Below, piece after piece: positions 42,911 through 54,551 of a DNA stretch of 64,000 bases. The stretch is taken from the NCBI RefSeq assembly GCF_000149955.1, contig NC_030992.1:1271073-1335072 (forward strand). Direction: 5' to 3'. Position numbers and translations under genes: made by a program. Under the pieces are notes generated by a model. The model searched no databases, was not told the DNA's origin, and was given only the letters and a program-made list of their open reading frames with translations. Position 1 is the stretch's first letter; each line of letters opens with the position of its first letter. The DNA is from Fusarium oxysporum f. sp. lycopersici 4287 (Eukaryota; Ascomycota; Sordariomycetes; Hypocreales; Nectriaceae).

Positions 42911-45900
42911 ATGTCCTTCTCGAACAGCAGCGGTGGCACACTCGCCCTACCATCACCAACCCACGCCCACCACATCGACGTCACATCGGCAGTTCGCACT
43001 CTCCGACGCTCTATTTCACGATCACCTTCCAAGTTCTTGACGCGCTCCAACTCTCAAAACTCGCTGAGCCCCGAAAGCCCCCACCAAACCTCACCTCAAT
43101 CACCTTGTCGTCGATTTGGCGCAACACCGCAAAATCAACAACTTCTACCGTCCCACACTCGCTCAGCACCTCCTCACATCAACGGTGCCCCGCATTCAAC
43201 CGCCTTTACACCTTTCCGCCCCAGCGTTAGGCTTTCGTTGCGTTCCGCCAAGGCCGGTAAGACATCGCCCTCGAGACCGTTGACACGAGCACGCGCATCT
43301 CCCAAGAGCCCTCTGAAGAGGGCACTCAACATGGCTCCCGATAGCGGCAACTCACTACCTGCGATACCTTTGGCTTCGGTTATTGATGCATCAGGGCAAG
43401 AGAACAACGCTCTGGGAGCTACAAGCCCCATCTCTGTCAGTCCCGTCAAGCGGCGCAGCCTCACTCTCGACGTCGCTGAATCTTCGCCGGCATCATTTCT
43501 CAAGTCTCTTGATTCCAACAATGATGGCCAGATGGTCACAAACAATGGGTCATTAAAGCGCAGCGACGCAACCATGAATCTGGACCAACCGAGCCAGGGA
43601 AGCCCGGTGGCTAAGCGACGGAGCTTGCATGGAATATCGGGGCTGGGCCAGAATGAGGACCAAAATATCTTTGGCGCCAACACGACATCTTCACAGAGCT
43701 TCTATATACATGAAGACTCATCTACCGAGTATGAGATTGCGGGTACTAGCGGATCACCGTTCCGCGATCCTGTTCCCTCACCAACACCTGCGACGACGAA
43801 TGTTCCTAAGAGGTCATCGTCCCTACGTAAGTCAACTCTACAACAAAGATATGGGGAGCGAGGATCTTGGGGAAGACGATCCGGTGAACGACAGCTGGCT
43901 CAGATGAGCTCCGAATATTCTCCTGTCCGAAGTCGACCTCGCCTTTCTCTGGACCAATTTGTTCCTCCTCCCGTGCCTCAAGAGAGTCCCTTTGTTTCTA
44001 CAACGCCGACCTCGAAACCACCACCCACTACTTTCTTTGGCGACAAGGCCCACCAACCACATCCTCTATCGAAGACACTGACGACATCGTCTTCAGGAAA
44101 CAGCCTAACCGAGGAAGCACCTATTTATGCTCCCGTGGCCCGGATGCCAGATCGACCCAGACCTCACCTTTTCTCACGATCTCTACCTCTCAATGCGACA
44201 CGACCTACTCGCCCAAATGATATGTCCAAGGCCATGGCGACACCCAGCAACTCGCAGCTGTGGGTGGGCGCTTTCAACTCTACTGGACTTATTTCCAAGG
44301 TCAACCGAAACCCCGAAGAGGATGCCGACAAGAAGATGGCCCCTCCCGATACACCATGCAAGAAGCACTCTAACCCGTTCGCTACTTTCCCTCCACCGGC
44401 CGGGAGTGCCATGAAGAAGAGGGGTAACAACCGGAATTCTTTTGGCGGTCTCCCTTCCACCCCATTTGGTAACAGCACAGGTCCCAACAGTTTTGGTAGG
44501 CCAGGAAAGGGCATGTCGATATTCCAGCGTGGCAGTGCTTCTAGGAGTGCACGTCGCGGTAGTGTCCTTAGCCTGGATGGTGACGAGCACAAGCTCTTCG
44601 GTGAAACGATTGACTTTTCGACACCCATGGAAGGCGACGCTCCTCCTACTCCAACCAAGAACACTTTGACTCCCAGCCTTAGCAAGGTCAGCGAGTACTC
44701 ATTTGAGAGTCCCCATGATAACCATAGCCCAACTGCCAACCGAACATTACACTCTACTACTCCGGTCCTCGGCACCTCTATCCCTCGTGAAGCAACTTGT
44801 AAGTCGGAAGTCCCAACAACGGACGGACCAGCTGGAACAGTCGACAATTCAAGTCGGCTTACCGATGCTGGACGTCTGTATTCCCCATCTTCGCATCTGC
44901 CTCTATCTTCATTTGGCCGTTCCAGGGCTCGACGAGGATTACACTCTCCTTCTCCACTAAGCACAGTTTCTTTGAGTCATCCCCTCAGTTCTCCTCATGA
45001 GACATTTACTAAATCGAAACTCTGTGAATCAGCCAGCCCCCTTGATGGACGACGAACACCGCAAACGCCACGTGAGAGTTTGCTGCCTCTCGACACCAGC
45101 CGATTGTCTATTTCTCAGATTGGCGATGGCTTCTCTGATAACATGCCACCTCCCGTCACCCCAACAGCAGGACGGGACTTGCGATCATCTACCAGCCTCC
45201 TTGTTACTCCTGTGAACGCCCGTACTAGTAACATTGACATTGACGCAAGCCTATCCTCCCGATTTGACAAAGTGGAGCAGATTGGAAAGGGTGAATTCTC
45301 TGTTGTCTATCGTGTCACTCAGGCGGACCATCAAATGACATTTGGCAACCTCAGTACAACCCCGACAACAAGCCCCACCAAGGGTAGAGTCTATGCTGTA
45401 AAGAAGAGCAAGCATGCGTTTCAGGGACCAAAGGACCGGGATACGAAGGTCCGAGAGGCCGAGATTTTGAGGACTCTTAGCTTCTCTGAGCATGTGGTCC
45501 AGTACTTCGATCATTGGGACTACAATAACCATCTCTATATCCAAACAGAGTACTGTGAAGAGGGTACCCTCGACAAGTTCCTGGGCACTGTTGGACGAGG
45601 TGGACGACTAGATGACTTTCGCATCTTCAAGATCCTCCAGGACCTGTGCTTGGTAAGTTATAAACCACTTCGCTGCTCTGTACGTACTAACATTTCTATA
45701 GGGCCTGAAGGATATCCATGATTCAGGTTTCATGCACCTGGATCTCAAGCCGGCCAACATTCTTGTTACGTTCGAAGGTGTTCTCAAGATTGGTGACTTC
45801 GGCCTAGCCCAATCCTGTTCATCTGCCGAAGGCGTGGACGTTGAGGGCGATCGTGAGTACATGGCCCCTGAGATGCTCAAGGGCAAATCCTGCCAGTCCG

Positions 45901-46412
45901 CCGACGTCTTCTCTCTTGGCCTCATCATTCTTGAGACAGCCGCCAACGTTGTCCTACCTGACAACGGACCGACGTGGATCGCCCTCCGCTCTGGAGATCT
46001 TTCCGAAGTGCCAAGTCTCACCTGGAATCCCTCTATTGAGGTCCAGCGAGATGCCACTGGTAACCCTACCGAGATAATGCATAGCGATGATTTCACAAGT
46101 GGCAAGACCCACGACCCAAGCAACTTGTTTGGCCCATCCAAGCGATCGGAACTACTGCAACCTCCCGAGTTTATGGTTAATGCCACCCACAGCAGTTCTC
46201 TCGATTTGATTGTACGATGGATGACAGCTCAAGAACCCAGTGAGCGACCAACTGTGCATCAGGTTTTGGAACTTGAGGGCCTGCAGTGGGTTGGCCATCA
46301 CCGTGCCGCACCGGCAACTGTTTATGAAGGAAACTGGGGACCTGATGAGGAGTTGATCCCTATTTCCATCGCAGAGGGTGGTGACAGTGACACAGAGATG
46401 ACCGACGTCTAG
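42911..46412 (+). CDS. WEE1: Wee1-type mitosis-inhibitory protein kinase
   Basis: Two exons (42911-45652, 45702-46412) with a 49-nt intron (GTAAGT, branch ACTAAC, TATAG) encode 1150 residues. It phosphorylates the inhibitory tyrosine of Cdk1 and so delays mitosis. Residues 1-780 are disordered, rich in Ser/Pro/Thr with many SP and TP sites (SISRSPSKF near the start), typical of regulation by multisite phosphorylation. The kinase domain runs from IGKGEFSVVYRV (glycine loop, about 791) through YAVKKSK (lysine), HLDLKPANI (catalytic Asp, about 928), GDFGLA (about 946) and GDREYMAPEML. ETAANVVLPDNGPTW is a Wee1-family signature. The splice joins DLCL to GLKDIHDSGFMHLD. The gene follows an unusually long gene-free region. 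Confidence 0.96.
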
Positions 46413-46736
46413 AGGGAATTACCTGGTTGCATTTCACTCTGGATAGCACTGGAGGTCTACTGAGAAGGAGCTTTTTGCGATTTCTATAGGGGGAAATACG
46501 CCTGAATGATGTTGGAGAACCTGGCTCGAACTAGGATCATAGCACTCACGACCAGGGGGAATTATGTGCTCTGACGACATCTACATTATTTGCTACTACG
46601 ACACGACACGAATACCACGAGGAATGGAAGCCATTAGCGGGAGATTTATTCCCATGGCGTTTTGTTGAGTTCTTTATTCAACCTTTGATTCGGAGGCTGT
46701 CGCTACCAGGCACGCCACGACTGTTCCCCGAACCGA

Positions 46737-46767
<31 letters not shown>

Positions 46768-47609
46768 CATTTGTCAACTTTTCTTTGTACGCCACAGGGA
46801 GCGAGAGCACGATTTGAAGAATGTGCCCCTCTTAGGAAGATGGCTTGAATATTTTGCGTCTCAACAGCGAGACTGCGTGTACAAAATACCCCTGAAAGCA
46901 TTAGACATGCTGTGGCTACAGCGCATATTGGGTGGGAGTAATAATCAAAAGTTCCGGCAAACCTCTGCAGGATTCAGCAGAGAGGGGCAACAGCACAGGA
47001 CACAGCATATGGAGGAGCCAAAAAGAGACGGTTGTCTTTAAGAAATGATTGTATCGAGTCATTGGAAGGTGCAGGGTTTGCTACATGAGACGCTGGAATA
47101 TTGTAAATTATAGTAATGGCTCTTTGAGCAAGCATACAAGCAAGCATGGTGGAAGGATACTTTAGAAGCCCACTGCCGAAGCAAGGCAGAATGGGATGGA
47201 TTGAAAGGCCACTGGATGGGGGAGCTTGATCTGATAGCTGCTGATGATTCTGACGACGAAATGGCATGAATATGATACGATCAATTCATAATCAACACTT
47301 CGCTTTGGCTGTGTATTAAGTTGTGTATGCGTGATATCCGAAAGCCTATGATACTGCAGCCCTTTATTATATCAGTCTATCTATAGCTCCTATGCACGCA
47401 ACTGATAAATATGGAAATCTACGTAATACATCTCATGTTACGCCAACGCCCTCCAATAACTGCCGTCTAAGGCGGGGTTTACTAAGACGAATTCACATTC
47501 GATACATTACCCGCCAGCCTTTCAACTTACATCTCCGCAACTTACCTCAAACTTATATCTAGTCTCACATCAGCACCCACATATACACTAAACACACCTC
47601 AGCGAAACA
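46413..47609. other. WEE1 3' region and oxidoreductase promoter
   Basis: 1.2 kb without a gene. It contains a run of 28 T at 46740-46767. The open frames on both strands are artefacts of low-complexity sequence. Confidence 0.55.
46740..46767. repeat. Homopolymer of 28 T
   Basis: An uninterrupted T tract about 330 nt downstream of the WEE1 stop codon. Its exact length is likely to vary between strains and between sequencing methods. Confidence 0.9.
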
Positions 47610-49044
47610 ATGACAATCCCCACGCTACTACCAGGGCAGGCTGGACTGCCTAGCATTGAGAGCACAAAATCGTACTGGCATCGCAAACCCTCTGAGAAGC
47701 TCCTCGGGCATCGCACCACAGCAGAGCTCCCTTCCACGGCTGATGTTGTGGTCGTTGGCAGTGGTATCACCGGGGCATTTGCAGCGAGAGAGCTTGTTAA
47801 AGGGGACTGTAAGAATGTGGTGCTCCTCGAGGCAAGAGAGGCCTGTTGGGGAGCTACAGGAAGAGTGAGTTAAGTCTACTGAGAGTCTTTTATACGGGTT
47901 TACTGATTGTCATCAGAATGGTGGTCATTGCCAGCCCCTTATTTACGCCGCCAAAGCTCCAGTCGCTCAATTTGAACTTGATACCTTCAACTTCCTAAAG
48001 GACCTTGTATCAGAGCACAATATCCCTTGTGACTGGGAGACGGTCGGAGGCGTGCACCGCGTTCCTTCACAAGAAATCTTCGACATCGTGACCCGGCATC
48101 TAGACCGTCTAAAGAAAACCAATCCTGATCTTGCGGACGACATCAAGGTTATAACAGATCAGGAGCAGCTGAAGAAGCTGCGAGTTTCAGGGGCATCTGC
48201 TGCCATATACCAGCCCAATGCGGCTAAGCTATGGCCGTATAAGCTTGTTAGCTGGGTTCTTGAGAGTCTCCTTGAAGCGAACGACTCAAGCGTCTTCAAT
48301 CTTCAAACAAAGACGCCCGTGGAGCACATTCAGCGGATAGGTGACTCATGGGCTCTCCACACCCCTCGTGGCCAGATAGCAGCCAGGAAAGTCATCCTAG
48401 CAACTAACGCTTATACCTCACACCTTATTCCAAAGCTATCTGGGTACATAGTTCCCGTGCGTGGCCAAGTTGCTGCTCTTACCCCTTCAGACGGCAGCTC
48501 ACCACTGGAGCATAGCCACGTGTGGTGGACACCAGATGGAGGAGACGACTATCTTGTCCAGAGACCTTCGGGTGAACTTATCACTGGCGGTGAGAGATTA
48601 GGCTCATCCGGTGGCCAAGTTGGACTATCGCGGGACGATTCGATCGACCCAGTTATAGCCCAGCGATTGCGTACCTCACTTCATGAGGCCGTCAAGCTAA
48701 GGGCACCAGAAGAATCCGAGGACACTTCTCTTCAAGCTACTTATGAGTGGACTGGCATCATGGGCTATTCGAAAGATGGCTATCCCTGGGTTGGCCAACT
48801 ACCCGCTTCTCTAGGCGGTGAAGATAGTGGCCTCTGGCTTAGTGTTGCTTATACGGGGCATGGTATGCCAGTTGCGGCGAGATGTGGCATAGCGGTTGCC
48901 CAGGAGATATTGGGGATCGCCGATGGTGTGAAGCTGCCAGCCCAATATCGAATTGATGGAGGGCGAGTTGATAGGGCTCGAGATATGAAGATACCCTCAA
49001 CACTGCTAGACGAAGTCAGGATGATGATTGGTGATGAAAACTAA
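47610..49044 (+). CDS. FAD-dependent amine/D-amino-acid oxidase-family oxidoreductase
   Basis: Two exons (47610-47864, 47917-49044) with a 52-nt intron (GTGAGT...TCAG) give 460 residues. The dinucleotide-binding loop is VVVVGSGITGAFAARELVK (about 47-65), followed by VVLLEAREACWGATGRNGGHC, where the intron interrupts the GATGRNGGH motif of DAO-family enzymes. The C-terminal FAD-binding signature is WTGIMGYSKDGYPWVG and LWLSVAYTGHGMPVAARCG. The family oxidises amines, amino acids or gamma-glutamylated amines (PuuB-like). The substrate is unknown. There is no signal peptide. It runs toward the acyl-CoA-ligase-like gene across the sequence gap; a functional link is not shown. Confidence 0.9.
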
Positions 49045-49093
49045 AATATATGTGCTCATGGCAAGGGCCATGATGAGGTCTGTGTGTGCGATT

Positions 49094-49471
49094 NNNNNNN
49101 NNNNNNNNNNNNNNNNNNNNNNNNNNNNNNNNNNNNNNNNNNNNNNNNNNNNNNNNNNNNNNNNNNNNNNNNNNNNNNNNNNNNNNNNNNNNNNNNNNNN
49201 NNNNNNNNNNNNNNNNNNNNNNNNNNNNNNNNNNNNNNNNNNNNNNNNNNNNNNNNNNNNNNNNNNNNNNNNNNNNNNNNNNNNNNNNNNNNNNNNNNNN
49301 NNNNNNNNNNNNNNNNNNNNNNNNNNNNNNNNNNNNNNNNNNNNNNNNNNNNNNNNNNNNNNNNNNNNNNNNNNNNNNNNNNNNNNNNNNNNNNNNNNNN
49401 NNNNNNNNNNNNNNNNNNNNNNNNNNNNNNNNNNNNNNNNNNNNNNNNNNNNNNNNNNNNNNNNNNNNNNN
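49094..49471. other. Assembly gap (378 N)
   Basis: A run of N. It hides the 3' end of the acyl-CoA-ligase-like gene, and the true length may differ from 378. The 49 bases before it are the 3' flank of the oxidoreductase. Confidence 0.99.
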
Positions 49472-51265
49472 GTTTTGCTCGCTCACGAAGAACCTTACGC
49501 AAGATCTTGCCCGACTTCGAGTGACAATATGTAAGCCTCGAACTTGCAGCGCCTCTTACTGAGAAGGATAATAGACTTACAGGAACTTTGGGAATAGCGT
49601 CGACGAAGACCACTCCCCCCTTAAGTTGTTTGTATTTGACAACACGACTAGCCAGCCAGTCTGTGATGTCTTTTTCAGATGTGTCTTTTGCGTTTGTTGA
49701 TTTGACGACATAAGCTCGTGGGAGCTCCTCACCGTTGACCATGACCCCAACAACTGCAGCGTCTGCAACATCTTCTCGTTCAAGTAGGAGAGACTCGAGT
49801 TCAGCTGGAGCAACTTGCATGCCTTTAACTTTGATCAACTCCTTGACGCGATCCACGATATGAAAGAGAGATCCTTTTGCGTATTCCTCCACATATGCAA
49901 CGTCCCCGGTACGAAGCCATCGAGTGCCCTCAGAGTCAGTAACAAATGCACCTTGGGTTGCACTTGGGTTTCTCCAGTAGCCACGCATCACTGTAGGACC
50001 CGTGATCCAGAGTTCTCCTGGGGTGTTTGCAGCCGTAATTTCCTCTCCAGTTTCGATATGGATCAACCTGGCCTTGGAATCTGGCGTCAGCTCACCAGCC
50101 GCAGAGCTGGGAGCTTTGTTAGGGTCCCACGATAATGCGGTGCAGGTTGCTTCAGTCATCCCCCAACCTTGCCGTACTACTGACTCGCCCCCAGGTATCA
50201 TCCCGGCTATCTCGCGTTGTGTATCCTTCGCTAATGGGGCAGCACCGGATGCAATCATGTCGATGCTACTCATGTCGGCACGGCGTGCAAGTGGGTGTTT
50301 CGACATAAGGACAAGAATAGGGGGAACGGCCAGAAGCTTCGTGATGCGAAAATTCTGAATATGTGCGAGCATCTTAGGGAAATCAAAAGAAGGCATGATA
50401 TATACAGGAACTCGCTCACAAGGGAAGCTGGTGATGAAGTAGCCTTGACTAAAGGCGTGATACATGGGGAGGAAACACAAGGCAGCAGCACGTTGACGGC
50501 GAGCTTCGTAGTCGGGATGGAGTTTATGGAAAAGAGTCACACCGCAGCTATTCGCAACATGATTGTAATGTGAGATCTCGACACCTTTCGGTATTCCAGT
50601 CTACTGTTATTAGCTTCGCGGCACTTATTCAGGATCAAAACAAAGTTGAAAGAACGACTTACAGTACCTGAGCTGTAGTTGAGAGAGCAGACAGAGTCAT
50701 TAGAATCATTTGGCTCAGTCCACTCGAATCTCTCACCCTCTGGCCTGGATGCAATGAGCTCTGTCCAGTGTCGACTGCCTTCTCTAGGTTGTGTCTCAAC
50801 AGGTGAATCTGGCCATGTCGAATCCAACAAAAATACTTGTGAAGCTTTCATACCAACCTGTGAGGCAGCGGCCAATGCCGCTTCCATGCCACCCTCCGCG
50901 GCAACGACGAACGATGCCTCGCTATCTTGAAGTTGATGGGCCAACTCTCGAGTGACATACCCAGGGTTAGCTCCTGTGAATATACCCCCGGCCATCCAAA
51001 TGCCCATCACAATGGTCGGGAAGAACAAGCTGTTACTAGCGAAGAGGAGAACACGATCACCTGGCTTAAGACCATTGTTGATAAGACCGACGGCGATACG
51101 CTTCGCAAATAATCGAGCTTGGTTGTAGGTGAAATAACGTTGCTCAGGGTTGTCAGCATCGATGAAAGCCTTCTGATCTGGTAATGGCCCTGAAGGCGAG
51201 CCAAATATCCATTGTTGAATCGAGCAATTAGGAACCGACACCGAAAATCGCGATTCGATTGGCAT
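49472..51265 (-). CDS. AMP-binding acyl-CoA ligase (4-coumarate-CoA-ligase-like), 3' end missing
   Basis: Three visible exons: 51265-50663, 50600-49581 and 49514 into the gap, with introns of 62 nt (GTAAGT...GTAG) and 66 nt (GTAAGT...GAAG). More than 550 residues are seen. ANL-superfamily motifs are in order: the P-loop-like YSSGTTGIPKG (spanning intron 1), GWGMTEATC, TGDVAYVEE, the hinge DRVKELIKVKGMQVAPAELE, and PKVPSGKILRK with the catalytic lysine (spanning intron 2). It adenylates a carboxylic acid and transfers it to CoA. Substrate class (aryl, medium or long chain) is not clear. The stop codon, and any C-terminal SKL-type peroxisomal signal, are in the gap. Only a few codons should be missing. 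Confidence 0.9.
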
Positions 51266-53225
51266 GATGTGATGTTATCGACAAGTCGAGATATTGATGT
51301 TTTAAGAGAGATGGAGTTCAGAATAACCAGTCAGATAGAATTCAAGGTTGTCTTTGTTTGTAAGATGGAAAGAGGTCCAGCTCAGACGAGTTGCAATTGC
51401 CTACCAAGACTAGAAGTATCAAGCCAAGCCAAGCTAAGCTGAAAACCTCAGGAAGGAGGTGCGCTATCTACCTACCTCCTTCTGTAGTTCATTTAAGATC
51501 TGGCGCTTCCAAAGTGGCTCTAGAACTAAGATATTAGCTGAAAGATCCTAGCTCTTAGTTAGAAACAAGGGTCTTTCACTCTGAGATCGAGACGATAGAG
51601 TTGAGCCAGGGGTCATCAACTCACGATGAAGGATGTCACCAGAAACAAATGAACGACAGATTCAATAATTACAACCGTGGCTGAATTATTGACGCGAATA
51701 GGCTTAATATTATATACACGAACCGTTTGTACATGCTGCAGTTCCTCAGCCTTTTTCAGAGAGTGATGAGGACGCTTAACTAAAATTAGCTACACTCATT
51801 CTTGGATTCCAACCCTCACAAGGCCGCCATCTGAAACCTACGACGACAACAATCGATATCATCTCAATGGCCAGCAAATTATTTACTGGTTTTATGCGCC
51901 CAGCCCGGTGAGTTATCAACTACAGGACCAGTTGTCATCGGTAGTCCCGGGTTATGAGCCTCCAGAACCACAGCATAAAGGTGGTGATACCTCAGCACCC
52001 AATCCACCGTTGATGTCTCATAGCCAGAAGTAAGCCTCTAGCCGAGCTACACAATTGTGCTTCCCCAAATATCAAATGGGAGGCTCTGTACCAATGCGGG
52101 GTGGCAAAGTTACCTTGACTCGGGGTTTTCTTGTGGTTAAAGAAGGTTCAACAACAAAACCCTTTTAAGCTTATATTGCCCTGACCATGTACCCTTTCGT
52201 TTAACCTCTGCACGTGAAGAAGCAAGTGTAAAGCAACACTTGCGCATATAATTGAGTATGCTGCAACTCTTCGGTTGTCCCACCTGAAAGATCATGTATG
52301 AAGACAAATCTGGCAGTGGATGGCTTGAGTTTCGGTTGTTTGACGAGCATCATAGAGATCGGCGTGTTGGATCCTGCTTGTGCCATGAAAGAGAACGAAT
52401 CCAATTGGATTTAGTTTCGATTTTAAGGCTCCAAAACGAATGCTGATCGTCGTTCAACAACACTCACCTTACAGCAAGCTGGGTCATAGGCTATTGAGAT
52501 TGAATCGTGATTCACAACATGCTCAGTGGTTAGGTATAACAAGAGGGATGTATGGAGATTGCGCACAAGGACAGAGGAGCATGTGGTACCACCTAATTCG
52601 CGAAACTTGTTTTCATAGCGTGTTATTCGTAAGTGTTGAAGAACAGAGGTTATGTGTTGGCAGGATAGGTTCGGTCAGCGAGGGGGGCTGCAGAACTTCT
52701 GTTAACCCAAGCCCATCAACCCCCAATGGCCTTTGGTCTTTGCGAGAAAGCGATTCTCTACGGGTGTATTCGATTGAGTCACCAGTAAAGATTAGCTTAT
52801 TGTTTGCTCACGTCGGTGGCTGATTTGAGTTCTTGTGTGGCTAAATCAACAATGACGATTTCAGGAGAATGTTCATCGTCGTAAGTTAACCATAAAAACA
52901 TCGATGATTGAGCTTTTCCTGAATTTCAAGATGAGGCAGGCTTTGAGAATAGGACAAGGTAGGAGATTGAGCTACAGGTCCACCTCCACTTACATGAAGG
53001 ACGATACGTACCTCTCCATCCGGTCCACACCGGGACGGCTAAACCTTGGGTCAAACACACCAATCATCGACGTTGATTTTGCAAGCAGCTCCAACTCGAA
53101 TTGCAATGCTCGCTACGACGGCGACATTTTGACAAGATCCGGAACCGACGACCTTAGAAGCCCTCCCGCCTTCGCGACGACACCCGCTCCGCTCGCTCAG
53201 GAAAAGCACCACCAAACTATTCACA
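51266..53225. other. Intergenic region with inverted repeats and an unexplained open frame
   Basis: Nearly 2 kb between divergent genes. Two short perfect inverted repeats lie at 51452-51482 and 51524-51560. At 51770-52033 there is a frame open for 87 codons with almost no ATG, ending in TAA. The frames at 52201-52404 (minus) and 52440-52823 (plus) are not recognised. The last 200 bp are the promoter of the complex I gene. Confidence 0.5.
51452..51560. repeat. Two adjacent short inverted repeats
   Basis: GAAGGAGGT (51452-51460) pairs with ACCTCCTTC (51474-51482). AACTAAGA (51524-51531) pairs with TCTTAGTT (51553-51560). Both are perfect. They may be remnants of a small element or chance hairpins. 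Confidence 0.45.
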
Positions 53226-54261
53226 ATGGCGAGCAAGCTCACTCCCCTCATCCGCTCCGCCATCCGGCCGGTGTGCCGGGCTGCCCGCCCTCAGTCTCGC
53301 GCCGCCTTCTCTCTCACAGCCAGCCGACGAAGCGACACTCTCATGGTGGTAAGTAGGCCAATTGGCGCTGTCAATTGCGACCCTGGACCATAGATCATGG
53401 TAGATCTATTGGCGCGCAATTGCTAGCGATGAGAACCAACTTGTCTGACCTATGGCCGTATGACAGCATCGAAACACCGAGGACAACAACCCCAACATCC
53501 CCTTCAAGTTCAACGAGAAGAACCAGACCGTGATTGCCGAGATCCTCAAGCGATACCCTCCCCAGTACAAGAAGGCTGCTGTCATGCCTTTGCTAGACCT
53601 CGGCCAGCGCCAGCACGGCTTCACCAGCATCAGCGTCATGAACGAGGTCGCCCGTCTTCTTGAGATGCCTCCTATGCGAGTGTACGAGGTTGCCTCTTTC
53701 TACACCATGTACAACAGAACTCCCGTGGGCAAATATTTTGTTCAAATCTGCACTACGGTATGTTGTTTTCCCACATGAAGCACGCCTTTGTCGACTGCAA
53801 TTGCTTCACGCTAGTCTGGCAATGACGATTAGACGTCATTGAAGATTACCGAATACTCTAAAAGCACAACCCACTAACAACGGCATCAATAGACACCTTG
53901 CCAACTTGGAGGCTGTGGATCTGATGTTATCGTCAAGGCTATCAAGGAGGAGCTCGGAATTGAGCAGGGCCAGACCACTGCTGACGGTCTCTTCACCATT
54001 CTCGAGGTCGAGTGTCTCGGTGCCTGCGTCAACGCTCCCATGATTCAGATCAACGACGACTACTATGAGGATCTCACCCCCGCCTCCGTAAAGGATCTCC
54101 TCAAGTCCCTTCGGGCCCAGGCTACTGCTTCCGACCCCTCTACTGTCAACGTCCCCAAGCCTGGTCCTCTCAGCAGCCGAGACACATGTGAGAACAGTGC
54201 TGGTCAAACAAGCCTTAACGCGGAGCCCTGGGGAACCGAGACCACAAGGGCGGACCTGTAG
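53226..54261 (+). CDS. nuo24: NADH:ubiquinone oxidoreductase 24-kDa subunit (NDUFV2/NuoE type)
   Basis: Three exons (53226-53348, 53467-53757, 53893-54261) with introns of 118 and 135 nt (GTAAGT...ACAG; GTATGT...ATAG) give 260 residues. The N-terminal 37 residues are a mitochondrial presequence ([20 protein letters not shown]...). The thioredoxin-like [2Fe-2S] domain contains [20 protein letters not shown] and [18 protein letters not shown]. The cluster N1a ligands are Cys136 and Cys141 (CTTTPC, completed by splicing), Cys179 and Cys183 (CLGAC). The protein is in the matrix-arm NADH module of complex I. The 3' end lies 290 bp from that of the convergent Kelch gene. Confidence 0.96.
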
Positions 54262-54551
54262 AATTATAACATTATTATCTCTCTTTTTTAGTTCAATAGC
54301 AAGAAATGCAAAAAGTGTCCGGCGGGAGGAGGCTTCAACTGTACATAACATCATGTCAAATGCTTTCCCAGGTATAGAATGTGTGGATTCTCGTCAATGG
54401 CAATATGATATGCTGTGTGAAGTATTGTGTCCGCATAGGACTTTGTTTCTTCGTTCCGTTCGTTCATTTGATACAATCGCCAAAAACATGTTACGCCAAA
54501 AAGAAACACTACACCCAAACCAACTACCTGTTCAGTCCCTCATCATTTCAC

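Noticed and set aside
46685..47041. 118-codon frame with a polyphenylalanine stretch
   Set aside because: Produced by the 28-T homopolymer; no coding features outside it.
49016..49534. Several frames running through the N run
   Set aside because: They exist only because N is translated as X; no sequence supports them.
47610..51265. Oxidoreductase plus acyl-CoA ligase as a secondary-metabolite cluster
   Set aside because: There is no PKS, NRPS, terpene synthase, transporter or regulator nearby. The two enzymes are convergent and are common singletons in fungi.
52201..52404. Minus-strand frame containing FVFIHDLSGG, which recalls thioesterase GxSxG-region sequences
   Set aside because: Only ten residues look suggestive, no active-site serine motif follows and there is no neighbouring synthase sequence.
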